Source of the DNA: CAYLJO01 sp964383905
GTDB lineage: Bacteria > Acidobacteriota > Blastocatellia > Pyrinomonadales > Pyrinomonadaceae
Assembly: GCA_964383905.1 (NCBI GenBank)
Contig: CAYLJO010000090.1
Coordinates: 1 to 23,616, forward strand
DNA length: 23,616 bases
Direction: 5' to 3'
Part shown: one piece after another, positions 8,573-18,052 of the stretch
How the letters are laid out: each line of letters opens with the position of its first letter
Numbering within the stretch: position 1 is the stretch's first letter
Notes under the pieces: model-generated
The model's database searches: none
The model's input: only the letters and a program-made list of their open reading frames with translations
What the model was told of the DNA's origin: nothing
Made by a program: the position numbers and the translations under genes

Positions 8573-9727
8573 TCATAACTCATTCTTTTTCCCAAAGAAT
8601 TGTTTAAGCGCCGGATAGACGTCTTCCTTATCGTCTATGCGCACGCCGACAAAGCGGTCTTTGCGCTTCAGACGGTCGTTGAAGATCGAGAGCAGTGCGC
8701 CGGAGGAGCGCCGGAAGCTCGACGCACCCTCTTCGCCGATCTCGCCGTAGCCGAAAAGGTTGCAGGTCGCGATCAATTGATCCGCCAGGCGCACCGCTTC
8801 TTCATTATCCGAATAATAGTTGTCTCCGTCGGAGAAGTGGAAGGGGTAGATGTTCCAGTCCTGCGGTTGGTAGCGCTCTTTAATAATATCCAGCGCCAGT
8901 TGGTAGGCGCTTGAGACCACCGTGCCGCCCGATTCACCCTGCGTGAAGAATTGCGCTTCGGTGACTTCCTTGGCCTCCGTGTGGTGCGAGATGAAGACTA
9001 TGTCGACGTTGTCATACTTGGTTCGCAGGAAGCGCACCATCCAGAAATAGAATGAGCGCGCGATATATTTCTTGAATTCGCCCATGCTCCCCGAAACGTC
9101 CATCAGCGCCAGGACGACGGCGTTCGACTCGTAGCGCAGGTTCTCTTCCCAGGTCTTGAACCTGAGATCCTCCTTCTTGACATCGCCGAAGCGGGCTTTG
9201 CCCTCCTCGCGCGCATTGCGTTTGATGTTTTCGAGAATCATGCGGCGCTTGTCGAGATTTGCCATCACTCCCGTGCGCCTAATCTCGTTGAAGCGCGTCG
9301 TCTTGGCCTGCACGGCCTTCTTCGCTTTCTCCTCCAGAAATGGCAGTTGCAGATCTTCGAAGATCAGCGCGGCGATCTCGTCGATGTTGACCTCTGCTTC
9401 ATAGTATTCGCCGCCCGCCTCCTGCCCCGCCCCCTGACCGCCGCCCTGCCCCGGTTGGCCCTCACGCGCTATGACATCGCCGACTCTCGTTTTGCCGTCG
9501 CCCTGCCCGACCTGTTTGCGCTTGCGATAATCGAAACGAAACTTATACTCGTCGAGCGCGCGGATGGGCACTTTAACGGTCCTCTTGCCGTCCGAAAGAA
9601 TGATTGCCTCATTGGAGACGATGGAGCCGAGATTCTTCTTGATCGCCTCTTTGACACGTTCTTTATGACGATCCTGATCAATAATGCCTTTGCGCTGCAA
9701 TGACCAGTCGTTGCGTTGAATAGACAT
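8573..9727 (-). CDS. yhbH: YhbH/YeaH (DUF444) von Willebrand-A-like protein
   Basis: A 384-residue DUF444 protein, the second member of the PrkA-YhbH-SpoVR trio. The N-terminal third is basic and followed by a Gly/Gln-rich linker (about 90-106). The C-terminal half is a von Willebrand A-like fold with a complete MIDAS start, D210-V-S212-G-S214 (LMDVSGSMGEF), and downstream segments such as ESGGTVVSSAYQLALD and YPFHFSDGDNY. MIDAS proteins usually bind Mg2+ and act as adaptors. In E. coli (YeaH) and Bacillus the family is co-regulated with PrkA in stress or sporulation. The ATG at 9727 is set by AGAGAGGT a few bases upstream, which lies in the 11-bp gap after the hydrolase stop, suggesting cotranscription and tight coupling. 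Length is normal for the family. Confidence 0.95.
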   Translation of the reverse strand: MSIQRNDWSLQRKGIIDQDRHKERVKEAIKKNLGSIVSNEAIILSDGKRTVKVPIRALDEYKFRFDYRKRKQVGQGDGKTRVGDVIAREGQPGQGGGQGAGQEAGGEYYEAEVNIDEIAALIFEDLQLPFLEEKAKKAVQAKTTRFNEIRRTGVMANLDKRRMILENIKRNAREEGKARFGDVKKEDLRFKTWEENLRYESNAVVLALMDVSGSMGEFKKYIARSFYFWMVRFLRTKYDNVDIVFISHHTEAKEVTEAQFFTQGESGGTVVSSAYQLALDIIKERYQPQDWNIYPFHFSDGDNYYSDNEEAVRLADQLIATCNLFGYGEIGEEGASSFRRSSGALLSIFNDRLKRKDRFVGVRIDDKEDVYPALKQFFGKKNEL

Positions 9728-9738
9728 CTCTACCTCTC

Positions 9739-10737
9739 TTAAGCGCGCAGCAGTGCGTTCTCCTCCGGCGCGCCCTCAACCGCGCTCGCGTCGCCGCAGA
9801 AGTCGGCGACCAGTTTCGTAAACTCCCGCGGGTATTCCTCCTGCGGCAGGTGCCCGCAGCGACGAAATACGATAAGACGCGCGCCCGGGATCAACTCGAA
9901 AAGCCGCTCGCCGTGTCTGAGCGGAATATCACGGTCATTTTCACCCCAGATCAAAAGCGTCGGTTGTTTGATGCGACGCGCCTCACGCTCGATGCGATCG
10001 GCGCTCCATCCGCGCAGCGTACGCAAGACGGCCCGGTGTGTGTTCGCCGCACGCAGGGGCCGATGATGGGCCTCCATTCGCCCGCCATTAAATAGGTGCC
10101 TGTTCTGCGCCGCATAAACTCTTTTCATACGCCAGCGCAGCAGCAGGTGCGAATCGAGCAGCAAAGGCGAGAGAAGATCACCCATCACGGGTGATGCTGC
10201 CATCCGCAGTAAAGGCTGTCTCTTCGCCTCATCGTTGACGACTGCGCCGACCAGCACCAACCGTTCGACACGCCCGGCCGTATCGAGCGCGCAGGTGGCC
10301 GCGACTGCGCCACCGTAGGAGCTTCCGACCAACGTCGCGCCCTCAATGCCCAGATAATCCATCAGGCCGACAATCATGCGCGCCTGCGCGTCAATCGTAT
10401 ACTCGCCGCGCCGAGGCTTTTCCGAGAAACCGAAGCCAACCAAATCCGGCGCGATAACGCGATAGCCCGCCTCTGCGATCGGCAGCAGCACATCGCCCCA
10501 CACAAAAGTCGACGCGCAAAAGCCGTGGATCAGAATAACGGGCGGCGCTTCTGCCGCGCCGGCCTCCTGATAATGCACGCGCAGGCCACCGACGTCGGCA
10601 AAGTGCGAACGGTCGGCATGCTTCAAATCCTTCACGTGCTTAACCCACTGCACATCACGCGAGCGGCTCAACAGCTTCACTGCCAGCGCGGTGCCGGCCA
10701 ACCCGGATGCGCCCGCAATCAGGTATCGCTTCTTCAT
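9739..10737 (-). CDS. Membrane-anchored alpha/beta hydrolase
   Basis: A 332-residue alpha/beta-hydrolase-fold protein. Residues 5-24 (YLIAGASGLAGTALAVKLLS) form an N-terminal membrane anchor. The oxyanion motif HGF is at 71-73, the nucleophile elbow GSSYGG has S140, the acid is probably D268 (GENDRDIP) and the base is H296 (GHLPQEE), so the catalytic triad is complete. The substrate cannot be told; esterases, epoxide hydrolases and C-C hydrolases share this fold. A longer frame opens at 10800, but ATG 10737 is preferred: it directly precedes the hydrophobic segment, has GGAAA just upstream, and the extra 21 codons would run through an RNA hairpin (10756-10793). It sits between prkA and yhbH, 11 bp from the latter, an unusual insertion in this trio. 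Confidence 0.9.
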   Translation of the reverse strand: MKKRYLIAGASGLAGTALAVKLLSRSRDVQWVKHVKDLKHADRSHFADVGGLRVHYQEAGAAEAPPVILIHGFCASTFVWGDVLLPIAEAGYRVIAPDLVGFGFSEKPRRGEYTIDAQARMIVGLMDYLGIEGATLVGSSYGGAVAATCALDTAGRVERLVLVGAVVNDEAKRQPLLRMAASPVMGDLLSPLLLDSHLLLRWRMKRVYAAQNRHLFNGGRMEAHHRPLRAANTHRAVLRTLRGWSADRIEREARRIKQPTLLIWGENDRDIPLRHGERLFELIPGARLIVFRRCGHLPQEEYPREFTKLVADFCGDASAVEGAPEENALLRA

Positions 10738-10755
10738 TCTTTTTCCGCGGTTAAA

Positions 10756-10793
10756 ACAATGCCCGCACCTCTCAGAACGGGCGCGGGCGTTGT
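10756..10793 (-). terminator. Terminator-like hairpin between prkA and the hydrolase gene
   Basis: Arms 10756-10766 and 10783-10793 pair over 11 bp with one G-T pair (core GCCCGC/GCGGGC) around a 16-base loop. Read on the minus strand, the stem runs into TTGTTTTAA, a U-rich tail. It lies in the 93-bp gap after the prkA stop. It may partly terminate transcription or mark an RNA processing site, making prkA more abundant than the downstream genes. Confidence 0.5.
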
Positions 10794-10830
10794 AAAACAC
10801 AGGGCTCCCGAAAGAGCGCGCCGCCCGCGC

Positions 10831-12789
<1,959 letters not shown>

Positions 12790-13091
12790 TTGGCTTTCGC
12801 GCGCGTGGACAGCGTGTGGGGAAAGAGCACGCTCTATGGGTCGGGCAACTCGCCTGTGTAGCCCGCCAACATCCCCATGGTTCCCTTTCAGGAGAAGCCT
12901 CGATATGCGCATGCGTCACGCGCGCGGTAAGCGTGAGGCGCATCGTCGAGACTGTTTCCAGCCTTCAATGATCTATGTTATCAATTCGAGCGGGGGGACG
13001 GGAGATCCTCGTTCCGGAAGCGACCCGCTCGCGCGCATCCCGGCGGCTGCCTATAAGTATAACACAGCCCAGCAAGATGCGGGTCAACCCT
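12790..13091 (-). promoter_or_regulatory. Leader and likely promoter region of the prkA cluster
   Basis: A 302-bp gap between truB and prkA with no gene. On the minus strand TTGACC (13082-13087) is followed after 17 bases by TGTTAT (13059-13064), a plausible sigma70-like pair; a TATACT at 13056-13061 is an alternative with 20-base spacing. A transcript from here would have about 260 bases of leader. The leader contains a hairpin at 12911-12943 (TCACGC/GCGTGA extended by ATGCG/CGCAT across a 2-base bulge) and a small dyad, AGAGC-AC-GCTCT, at 12824-12835. No riboswitch class is recognised. Confidence 0.35.
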
Positions 13092-14096
13092 TTATTTTTC
13101 AGGCGCGAGACAGACCCGGGGCCTGAGGGTGCTTTTCCCGGCGTCGTAGACGCCGACGGCGATAAAATTACCGCCCTCGTCACCCATCCTCACAAGCTGG
13201 CCGTCCGGCCATTCTGCCCCATACGGGCCGCTAATACTTACGACGGCCCCATGTTGCGCCCTTTGCGCATCCCCTTGTGTTAGATGCACAAAAGGTAGTT
13301 TAGAGAGGGCCGCGTCAGGAGACAGAATGGTTCCCGCCAGGCGCTCGGCCCCGGCCATTGGGTCCAATCCCTCAAGGCTTATGGCGTCTTCGATCCTGAA
13401 ATCGCCTGCCCGCGTACGGCGCAGTGCGGCGAGATGAGCGGGTACGCCGAGCCGCTCCCCGACCGATTCCGCGAGCGTGCGTATGTACGTTCCCGCAGAG
13501 CAAACGACACGCGTCGCCACGTCGCATGTTCCATCCGTATTACGCAGCAATACGCCGCTACTCCGCACGGGGGCGAACTCCTGCACCCTGACGCGCACCG
13601 CTTTGCGCTCGATATTTTCGCCACGCCGCGCCAGCTCATAAAGCTTCCTCCCCTTCACCTTCTTTGCGGAGTACATTGGCGGCACCTGCTCGATCTCACC
13701 ACACAGGCTCTGGAGTGCCGATTCAATCTCCTGATCGCTCCATACCGTCAAGTTTTCTTTTGGCACAGCGGCCAGACTAGGCACGGGCGTCGTCCCGGCG
13801 ACGCGGGAAATATCCTGCCGTCCGCCCGAAGACAACGGGTGTGGTGTGCCCGTCGAATCACCCGTATCCGTTGCGTAGCCGAAGCGAATCACCGCCTCAT
13901 ACTCCTTATCCGCGCCGCTCAGAAACTGAGCGAGCCGGGTGGCACGCCCGACCAGCACGACCAACACGCCCGTCGCAAACGGGTCGAGCGTCCCGGTGTG
14001 ACCGACGCGCCGCTCACCCAATATTCTCCGCACACGCGCCACCACATCATGCGAAGTCCACCCGGCAGGCTTATCTATGATGAGAATGCCATTCAT
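13092..14096 (-). CDS. truB: tRNA pseudouridine-55 synthase TruB
   Basis: A 334-residue TruB, which isomerises U55 to pseudouridine in the T-loop of tRNAs. The N-terminus is MNGILIIDKPAGWTSHDVV. The catalytic Asp is D38 in GHTGTLDPFATGVL, followed by RATRLAQFL and EYEAVIRFGYATDTGD. The family segment QVPPMYSAKKVKGRKLYELARRG is intact. About 25 extra residues (about 84-115, Ser/Pro/Gly-rich) are inserted between the TDTGD segment and the following helix, probably a surface loop. A degenerate PUA-like tail ends the protein. ATG 14096 is the family start. It is divergent from recX. It is not next to rbfA or infB as in many bacteria. Confidence 0.97.
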   Translation of the reverse strand: MNGILIIDKPAGWTSHDVVARVRRILGERRVGHTGTLDPFATGVLVVLVGRATRLAQFLSGADKEYEAVIRFGYATDTGDSTGTPHPLSSGGRQDISRVAGTTPVPSLAAVPKENLTVWSDQEIESALQSLCGEIEQVPPMYSAKKVKGRKLYELARRGENIERKAVRVRVQEFAPVRSSGVLLRNTDGTCDVATRVVCSAGTYIRTLAESVGERLGVPAHLAALRRTRAGDFRIEDAISLEGLDPMAGAERLAGTILSPDAALSKLPFVHLTQGDAQRAQHGAVVSISGPYGAEWPDGQLVRMGDEGGNFIAVGVYDAGKSTLRPRVCLAPEK

Positions 14097-14243
14097 AAGC
14101 TATTTTCGGATTGCTGATTGTCAATTTGCGATTTTAATCTGAGTCTGAAATCTCAGACCACCGTAGTGGCAAATCTCGGATCACAAATTCAGGATCGCGA
14201 CCATTTGCCAGGCGGTTTCACATTACTTTAGAGTATTTGCACA
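14097..14243. repeat. Dyad-rich divergent region between truB and recX
   Basis: The 147-bp divergent promoter region contains GTCTGA-4nt-TCAGAC (14143-14158) and TGGCAAAT (14167-14174) with its exact complement ATTTGCCA (14203-14210). The left half is made of near-repeats of GATTGCTGATTGTCAATTTGCGATT type, like decayed simple repeats. The second dyad's right arm overlaps a possible recX -35 element. Confidence 0.5.
14205..14234 (+). promoter_or_regulatory. Possible recX promoter giving a leaderless transcript
   Basis: TTGCCA (14205-14210) and TAGAGT (14229-14234) are separated by 18 bases. The predicted start site falls at about 14241-14244, on or next to the recX ATG (14244), and no ribosome-binding site is visible. 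The match to consensus is only moderate. Confidence 0.25.
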
Positions 14244-14822
14244 ATGCGAAAAAGTAGTTGGAAGTCGAAAGTGAGACGCCGGGGTGAGGGCGAGCCGGAG
14301 AGAGAGCGTCACCCTTTTGATCCTGACAAGGCGCGTGAGAGAACATTCCAGCGCGCCGTGAAGCTGCTCGCCGCCAAACCGCGCTCTGTCGCCGAGCTTC
14401 GCGAACGTTTGCTGGAAAGGCAGTGGACCAATGAGACGGTGGTCGAGGGGGTGCTCGCGAAACTCCGCGAATACGGCTATCTGAACGATGAGCGCTTCGC
14501 CTATAGCTACGCCTCGTACAAAGTGCGTCAAAGACCTATGGGGCGTGGGCGCCTCAGGCGCGACCTTGCGCTGAAAAAGGTTGATCGCGAAACGGCAGAC
14601 GAAGCCCTCAAGCTCGTCTTTGAAGAGACACCCGAAGCGGAATTGATAGATCGTGCGATAGAGAAACGCATACGCCTGCGCGGTCGCCCGCAAACGCGCG
14701 CCGAAACCAAAAGCTTATTTGACCATCTCCTGCGACAGGGCTTCTCATATGAAATGGTCTCGGAAAAGGCGCGCGCCGTATCTATAGTAGATACTGACGA
14801 GGATAGTCCTCCATCTCCATAA
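14244..14822 (+). CDS. recX: Regulatory protein RecX
   Basis: A 192-residue RecX protein, a modulator that binds and restrains RecA filaments. It shows the family's repeated three-helix layout: RAVKLLAAKPRSVAELRERLLER (about 37-59), the hallmark GYLNDERFAYSYASYKVRQRPMGRGRLRRDL (about 77-107), and a C-terminal repeat RAETKSLFDHLLRQGFSYEMV. The first 25 residues are a basic tail. recA is not adjacent here, but alaS follows directly, keeping the recX-alaS half of the recA-recX-alaS order seen in many bacteria. No ribosome-binding site precedes the ATG. It is followed by a GC hairpin at 14832-14856. Confidence 0.93.
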   Translation: MRKSSWKSKVRRRGEGEPERERHPFDPDKARERTFQRAVKLLAAKPRSVAELRERLLERQWTNETVVEGVLAKLREYGYLNDERFAYSYASYKVRQRPMGRGRLRRDLALKKVDRETADEALKLVFEETPEAELIDRAIEKRIRLRGRPQTRAETKSLFDHLLRQGFSYEMVSEKARAVSIVDTDEDSPPSP

Positions 14823-14831
14823 AGCCTGAGC

Positions 14832-14856
14832 CGCGGGCCCGCTTCGCCGGCCCGCG
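14832..14856 (+). terminator. GC hairpin after recX (no U-tract)
   Basis: CGCGGGCC (14832-14839) pairs exactly with GGCCCGCG (14849-14856) around a 9-base loop, 9 bases after the recX stop. No T-run follows, so it is a weak or factor-assisted terminator, or an mRNA-stabilising end. Confidence 0.45.
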
Positions 14857-14880
14857 TCCTGCGTGTTACACTTCCACTGT

Positions 14881-14953
14881 AGTGAGCAGTAAGCGGTAAG
14901 CAGTGGGCAGTGACCACTTTACTGCTTGCTGCTCATAGCTTACTGCTTACTGG
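14881..14953 (+). repeat. Inverted array of AGTAAGC-like units before alaS
   Basis: The left half contains about four AGTAAGC-like units (AGTGAGC, AGTAAGC, GGTAAGC, AGTGGGC). The right half contains the complementary GCTTACT-like units (ACTGCTTGC, GCTCATAGC, GCTTACTGC, TTACTGG). Together they can fold into a long imperfect hairpin ending 8 bases before the alaS start codon, where no ribosome-binding site is visible. Confidence 0.7.
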
Positions 14954-14961
14954 ATACTGCC

Positions 14962-17658
14962 ATGACCGGAAACGAGATTCGCGAAACATTCCTTAAATAT
15001 TTTGAGCGCAACGGGCATACGCGCGTGCACTCAAGCCCGCTCCTGCCGGCCAATGATCCGACGCTACTTTTCGCCAACGCCGGAATGAACCAGTTCAAAG
15101 ATGTCTTCACGGGCGCGGAGAAGCGCCCCTACGTGCGCGCCACGTCATCGCAGAAGTGCGTGCGCGCCGGCGGTAAGCACAACGACCTCGATGAAGTCGG
15201 CAAGACCGCACGCCACCACACCTTCTTCGAGATGCTGGGCAATTTCTCCTTCGGCGATTATTTCAAGGAGGGGGCCATCAAGTTTGCCTGGGACCTGCTC
15301 GTGAACGAATTGAAGCTGGACCCCGGTCGGATGTGGTTCACAGTCTTTGCGGGCGATGAGGAGGTGCCTGCGGACGACGAGGCCGCCGAACTCTGGGTGA
15401 AGGTCGGTGCACGTCCCGACCGCATCCTCCGTTTCGGGCGCAAAGATAATTTCTGGCAAATGGCCGAAACAGGGCCGTGCGGGCCGAATTCCGAGATCAA
15501 CTATTATCTTGGCAAGCACCCTGAAGACCCCGAATTCAATCGCGCTGATTATGTCAACGGGCCCGGCGACCTAACGATGGAGATTTGGAACCTGGTCTTC
15601 ATGCAGTATAACCGCATAGAGGTTGCGCCGGGCCAGTACAGGCTTGAGCCGCTACCCGCGCCGTCGGTTGACACGGGTGCCGGGCTCGAACGCCTCGCGG
15701 TCGTCCTGCAAGACGTTAAATCGAACTACGATACGGATCTGATCCGCCCGATCATAGATTTCACGGCCAAGCTGGCAGACCGGAATTATGAGCCGGACTC
15801 GCCCGAAGGCTTCGCGATGCGCGTAATTGCGGATCACGCGCGGGCTACCGCCTTCTCCATCGCCGACGGGATTCTGCCCGGCAATGAAGGACGCAATTAC
15901 GTGCTGCGCAAAATCATGCGGCGCGCGATTTATCATGGCCGCCACGCCCTTAAATTTGGAGACCTCTTTTTCTACAAGGTGACAAATTTTGTCGTCGACC
16001 AGATGCGCGAAGCTTACCCTGAACTCGAAGCGGCGCGTGAATTTATTGAACGGATGGTGAAGCTCGAAGAAGAACGCTTCGGCTCGACCTTGACCGTTGG
16101 TTTGCAGAAACTCGACGCTCTCTTTTCGACGATCAAATGCGGTTCGATGCCCGACTATCGGGAGCTTGCGCGCCTCTATGACACGTTCGGCACGCCGCGC
16201 GACCTGATCCGTGTGAGCCTCGAGGAGCGCGGCTTCAAAGTCGAAGAAGAGACATTTAACCAATCGTTCGATGCCGCACTGCGCGAGATTCAACGCGCCA
16301 GTGTGCGCGACGAAGGGCCGGCGCGCACAAAGAGTAAACCTGTGTACACGCAAGTGTTTGAACGCGCCGGGCGGAGCGAGTTTACGGGCTATGAAGGCAC
16401 CAGACTGGAGGGCGCGCAGGTCTTGGCGTTAATCAAGGCTGAAGAAGAAGTTGATGAGTTGCGCACAGGTGAAGAGGGCGAAGCGGTCTTAGACCGCACA
16501 CCGTTTTACGCCGAAGCGGGTGGCCAGGTCGGCGACACAGGCGCATTCGCGGGCGGCAATAGCCATGTCACTATTAACGACACCGCCTCGCCCGTGAGTG
16601 GCCTCATCGTTCACCGCGTGACCGTAGATCATGGCGCCCTGCACACCGGTGACAAAGTGACCGCCCAGGTTGATGTAGAGAAGCGCGACGCGACGCGGCG
16701 TAATCATACGGCGACGCACCTGCTTCATGCCGCGTTGCGCGAAGTGCTTGGCACGCACGTCAAGCAGGCCGGGTCGGTTGTTGCGCCGAACTACCTGCGT
16801 TTCGACTTCACGCACTTTCAGCCGCTGACCCGCGATGAAATCGCTGAGCTCGAACGGCTCGTCAACTACCACATTCTGCGCAACGAGCCTGTGCGCACGG
16901 ACATCCTTTCTTTGGAAGAGGCGATGCAGTCAGGCGCGATGGCCCTCTTCGGTGAAAAGTATGCCGAGAAGGTGCGCGTGCTTACGGTGCCCGGTTTTTC
17001 GAAGGAACTGTGCGGCGGCACACACGTGCGCGCCACGGGCGACATCGGCTTATTCAAGATCGTCAGCGATGAATCTATCGCATCAGGCACGCGCCGCATC
17101 AGGGCTGTGACGGGCGCGGATGCGTTCACGCGTTTTCAGGAGACGGAAGCGCTGGTTGATCAGGTTGCGGGCGAGTTGCGCGCCTCGCGTACAGAGATTC
17201 CGGCGATGGTTGAGCGATTGCAGGAAGAGCTGAAGAGAGTGCGGCGCGAAGCGGATGAGCTGCGTTTGAAACTGGCGACCGGCGCGGTCGGTATGGCTTC
17301 TTCGAACGGCGATGAGGCGCGCGAAGTGGCCGAAGGCGTGCGTGTGTTGGCGCGCGAAGCGAGCGGCCTTGACACGGCGGGAATGCGCCAGCTTTCAGAT
17401 ACCCTGCTTGCGCGAATCAATTCCGGTGTTGTCGTTTTAGGGCGTATTGGCGACGGGAAAGTTTCGCTCATCGTCCGTACCTCGCCGGATTTAGTGAAAC
17501 GCGTCCCGGCGGGCCAGGTCATTAAAGAACTAGCGCTAATCGTCGGCGGTCGCGGCGGCGGTAAGGCGGACATGGCCGAAGGCGGAGGCAATCAGCCCGA
17601 GAAACTGGCCGAAGCCCTCAAAGCCAGCTATGGCATCATTGAGCGACTCGCGGGCTGA
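14962..17658 (+). CDS. alaS: Alanyl-tRNA synthetase
   Basis: An 898-residue AlaRS that charges tRNA-Ala. The class II catalytic core starts with NEIRETFLKYFERNGHTRV and includes FANAGMNQFKDVF, TSSQKCVRAGGKHNDL and TGPCGPNSEI. The editing domain has HTATH (H582, H586) and CGGTH (C684, H688), the four zinc/editing ligands. The C-terminal DHHA1/C-Ala part ends with the glycine-rich GGRGGGKADMAEGGG. Length is typical. The frame opens upstream at 14926, but those 12 codons fall in the inverted repeat array, so ATG 14962 (MTGNEIRETF) is used. Only a weak ribosome-binding site exists, and expression may depend on the hairpin just upstream. It probably shares transcription with recX or starts within the gap. 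Confidence 0.98.
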   Translation: MTGNEIRETFLKYFERNGHTRVHSSPLLPANDPTLLFANAGMNQFKDVFTGAEKRPYVRATSSQKCVRAGGKHNDLDEVGKTARHHTFFEMLGNFSFGDYFKEGAIKFAWDLLVNELKLDPGRMWFTVFAGDEEVPADDEAAELWVKVGARPDRILRFGRKDNFWQMAETGPCGPNSEINYYLGKHPEDPEFNRADYVNGPGDLTMEIWNLVFMQYNRIEVAPGQYRLEPLPAPSVDTGAGLERLAVVLQDVKSNYDTDLIRPIIDFTAKLADRNYEPDSPEGFAMRVIADHARATAFSIADGILPGNEGRNYVLRKIMRRAIYHGRHALKFGDLFFYKVTNFVVDQMREAYPELEAAREFIERMVKLEEERFGSTLTVGLQKLDALFSTIKCGSMPDYRELARLYDTFGTPRDLIRVSLEERGFKVEEETFNQSFDAALREIQRASVRDEGPARTKSKPVYTQVFERAGRSEFTGYEGTRLEGAQVLALIKAEEEVDELRTGEEGEAVLDRTPFYAEAGGQVGDTGAFAGGNSHVTINDTASPVSGLIVHRVTVDHGALHTGDKVTAQVDVEKRDATRRNHTATHLLHAALREVLGTHVKQAGSVVAPNYLRFDFTHFQPLTRDEIAELERLVNYHILRNEPVRTDILSLEEAMQSGAMALFGEKYAEKVRVLTVPGFSKELCGGTHVRATGDIGLFKIVSDESIASGTRRIRAVTGADAFTRFQETEALVDQVAGELRASRTEIPAMVERLQEELKRVRREADELRLKLATGAVGMASSNGDEAREVAEGVRVLAREASGLDTAGMRQLSDTLLARINSGVVVLGRIGDGKVSLIVRTSPDLVKRVPAGQVIKELALIVGGRGGGKADMAEGGGNQPEKLAEALKASYGIIERLAG

Positions 17659-18052
17659 AAAGTCTTTAGGAGTTTGGGTAGTATGCTCGTGTAAGGCATA
17701 AGGGTGTGAAGTCTGCGATTCTAGCAACATTGCCCTGCTGCCGAATTTATCAGGTTATCCGCCTCTTTCTTTCAGACTTTTAGATTAAGTCCTGTCTTAC
17801 CAGTAGTTTAGCTCCTACATATTAATTTCCTTGTCCCACTTATGAGCAGAGTAACGGGTATAAACCTTCCTTTATCAATACTTTGCCTCAATTGTTTAAA
17901 TTTGCATAAATATGTTGTTATATCGTTAACAACATGTTATGATTTCAATGTGAGGGATGTCCGATGACCCTTAGCACGCTCTTTTGAATCGCTCTTTTTC
18001 TTTAGGCCTCGCGGTTTATCGTCGGGCGTGCCTCTTGACCCCACCCAATTCC
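17659..18052 (+). other. Intergenic region between alaS and the lytic transglycosylase
   Basis: No gene is seen apart from a possible 7-codon leader frame at 17964-17987. The stretch from about 17740 to 17945 is AT-rich and carries the promoter and palindrome listed separately. A longer transglycosylase start (TTG 17984) falls inside this gap. Confidence 0.5.
17912..17943 (+). promoter_or_regulatory. Promoter overlapped by a perfect 9-bp palindrome
   Basis: ATGTTGTTA (17912-17920) and its exact complement TAACAACAT (17927-17935) flank a 6-base spacer. TTGTTA (17915-17920) and TATGAT (17938-17943) are 17 bases apart, a good sigma70 pair. The -35 element lies inside the left arm and the right arm fills the spacer, the usual place for a repressor operator. 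Transcription would start near 17950 toward the lytic transglycosylase gene. The regulator is unknown. Confidence 0.55.

Noticed and set aside
10738..10800. 21-residue N-terminal extension of the hydrolase
   Set aside because: It runs through a hairpin and precedes the natural membrane-anchor start at 10737.
12790..12912. 41-residue N-terminal extension of PrkA
   Set aside because: The residues do not resemble PrkA and read through leader structure; internal ATGs fit better.
13434..14117. 227-aa plus-strand frame over truB
   Set aside because: Antisense to a clear TruB; no family signature.
15652..16353. 233-aa minus-strand frame over alaS
   Set aside because: Antisense to AlaRS; no family signature.
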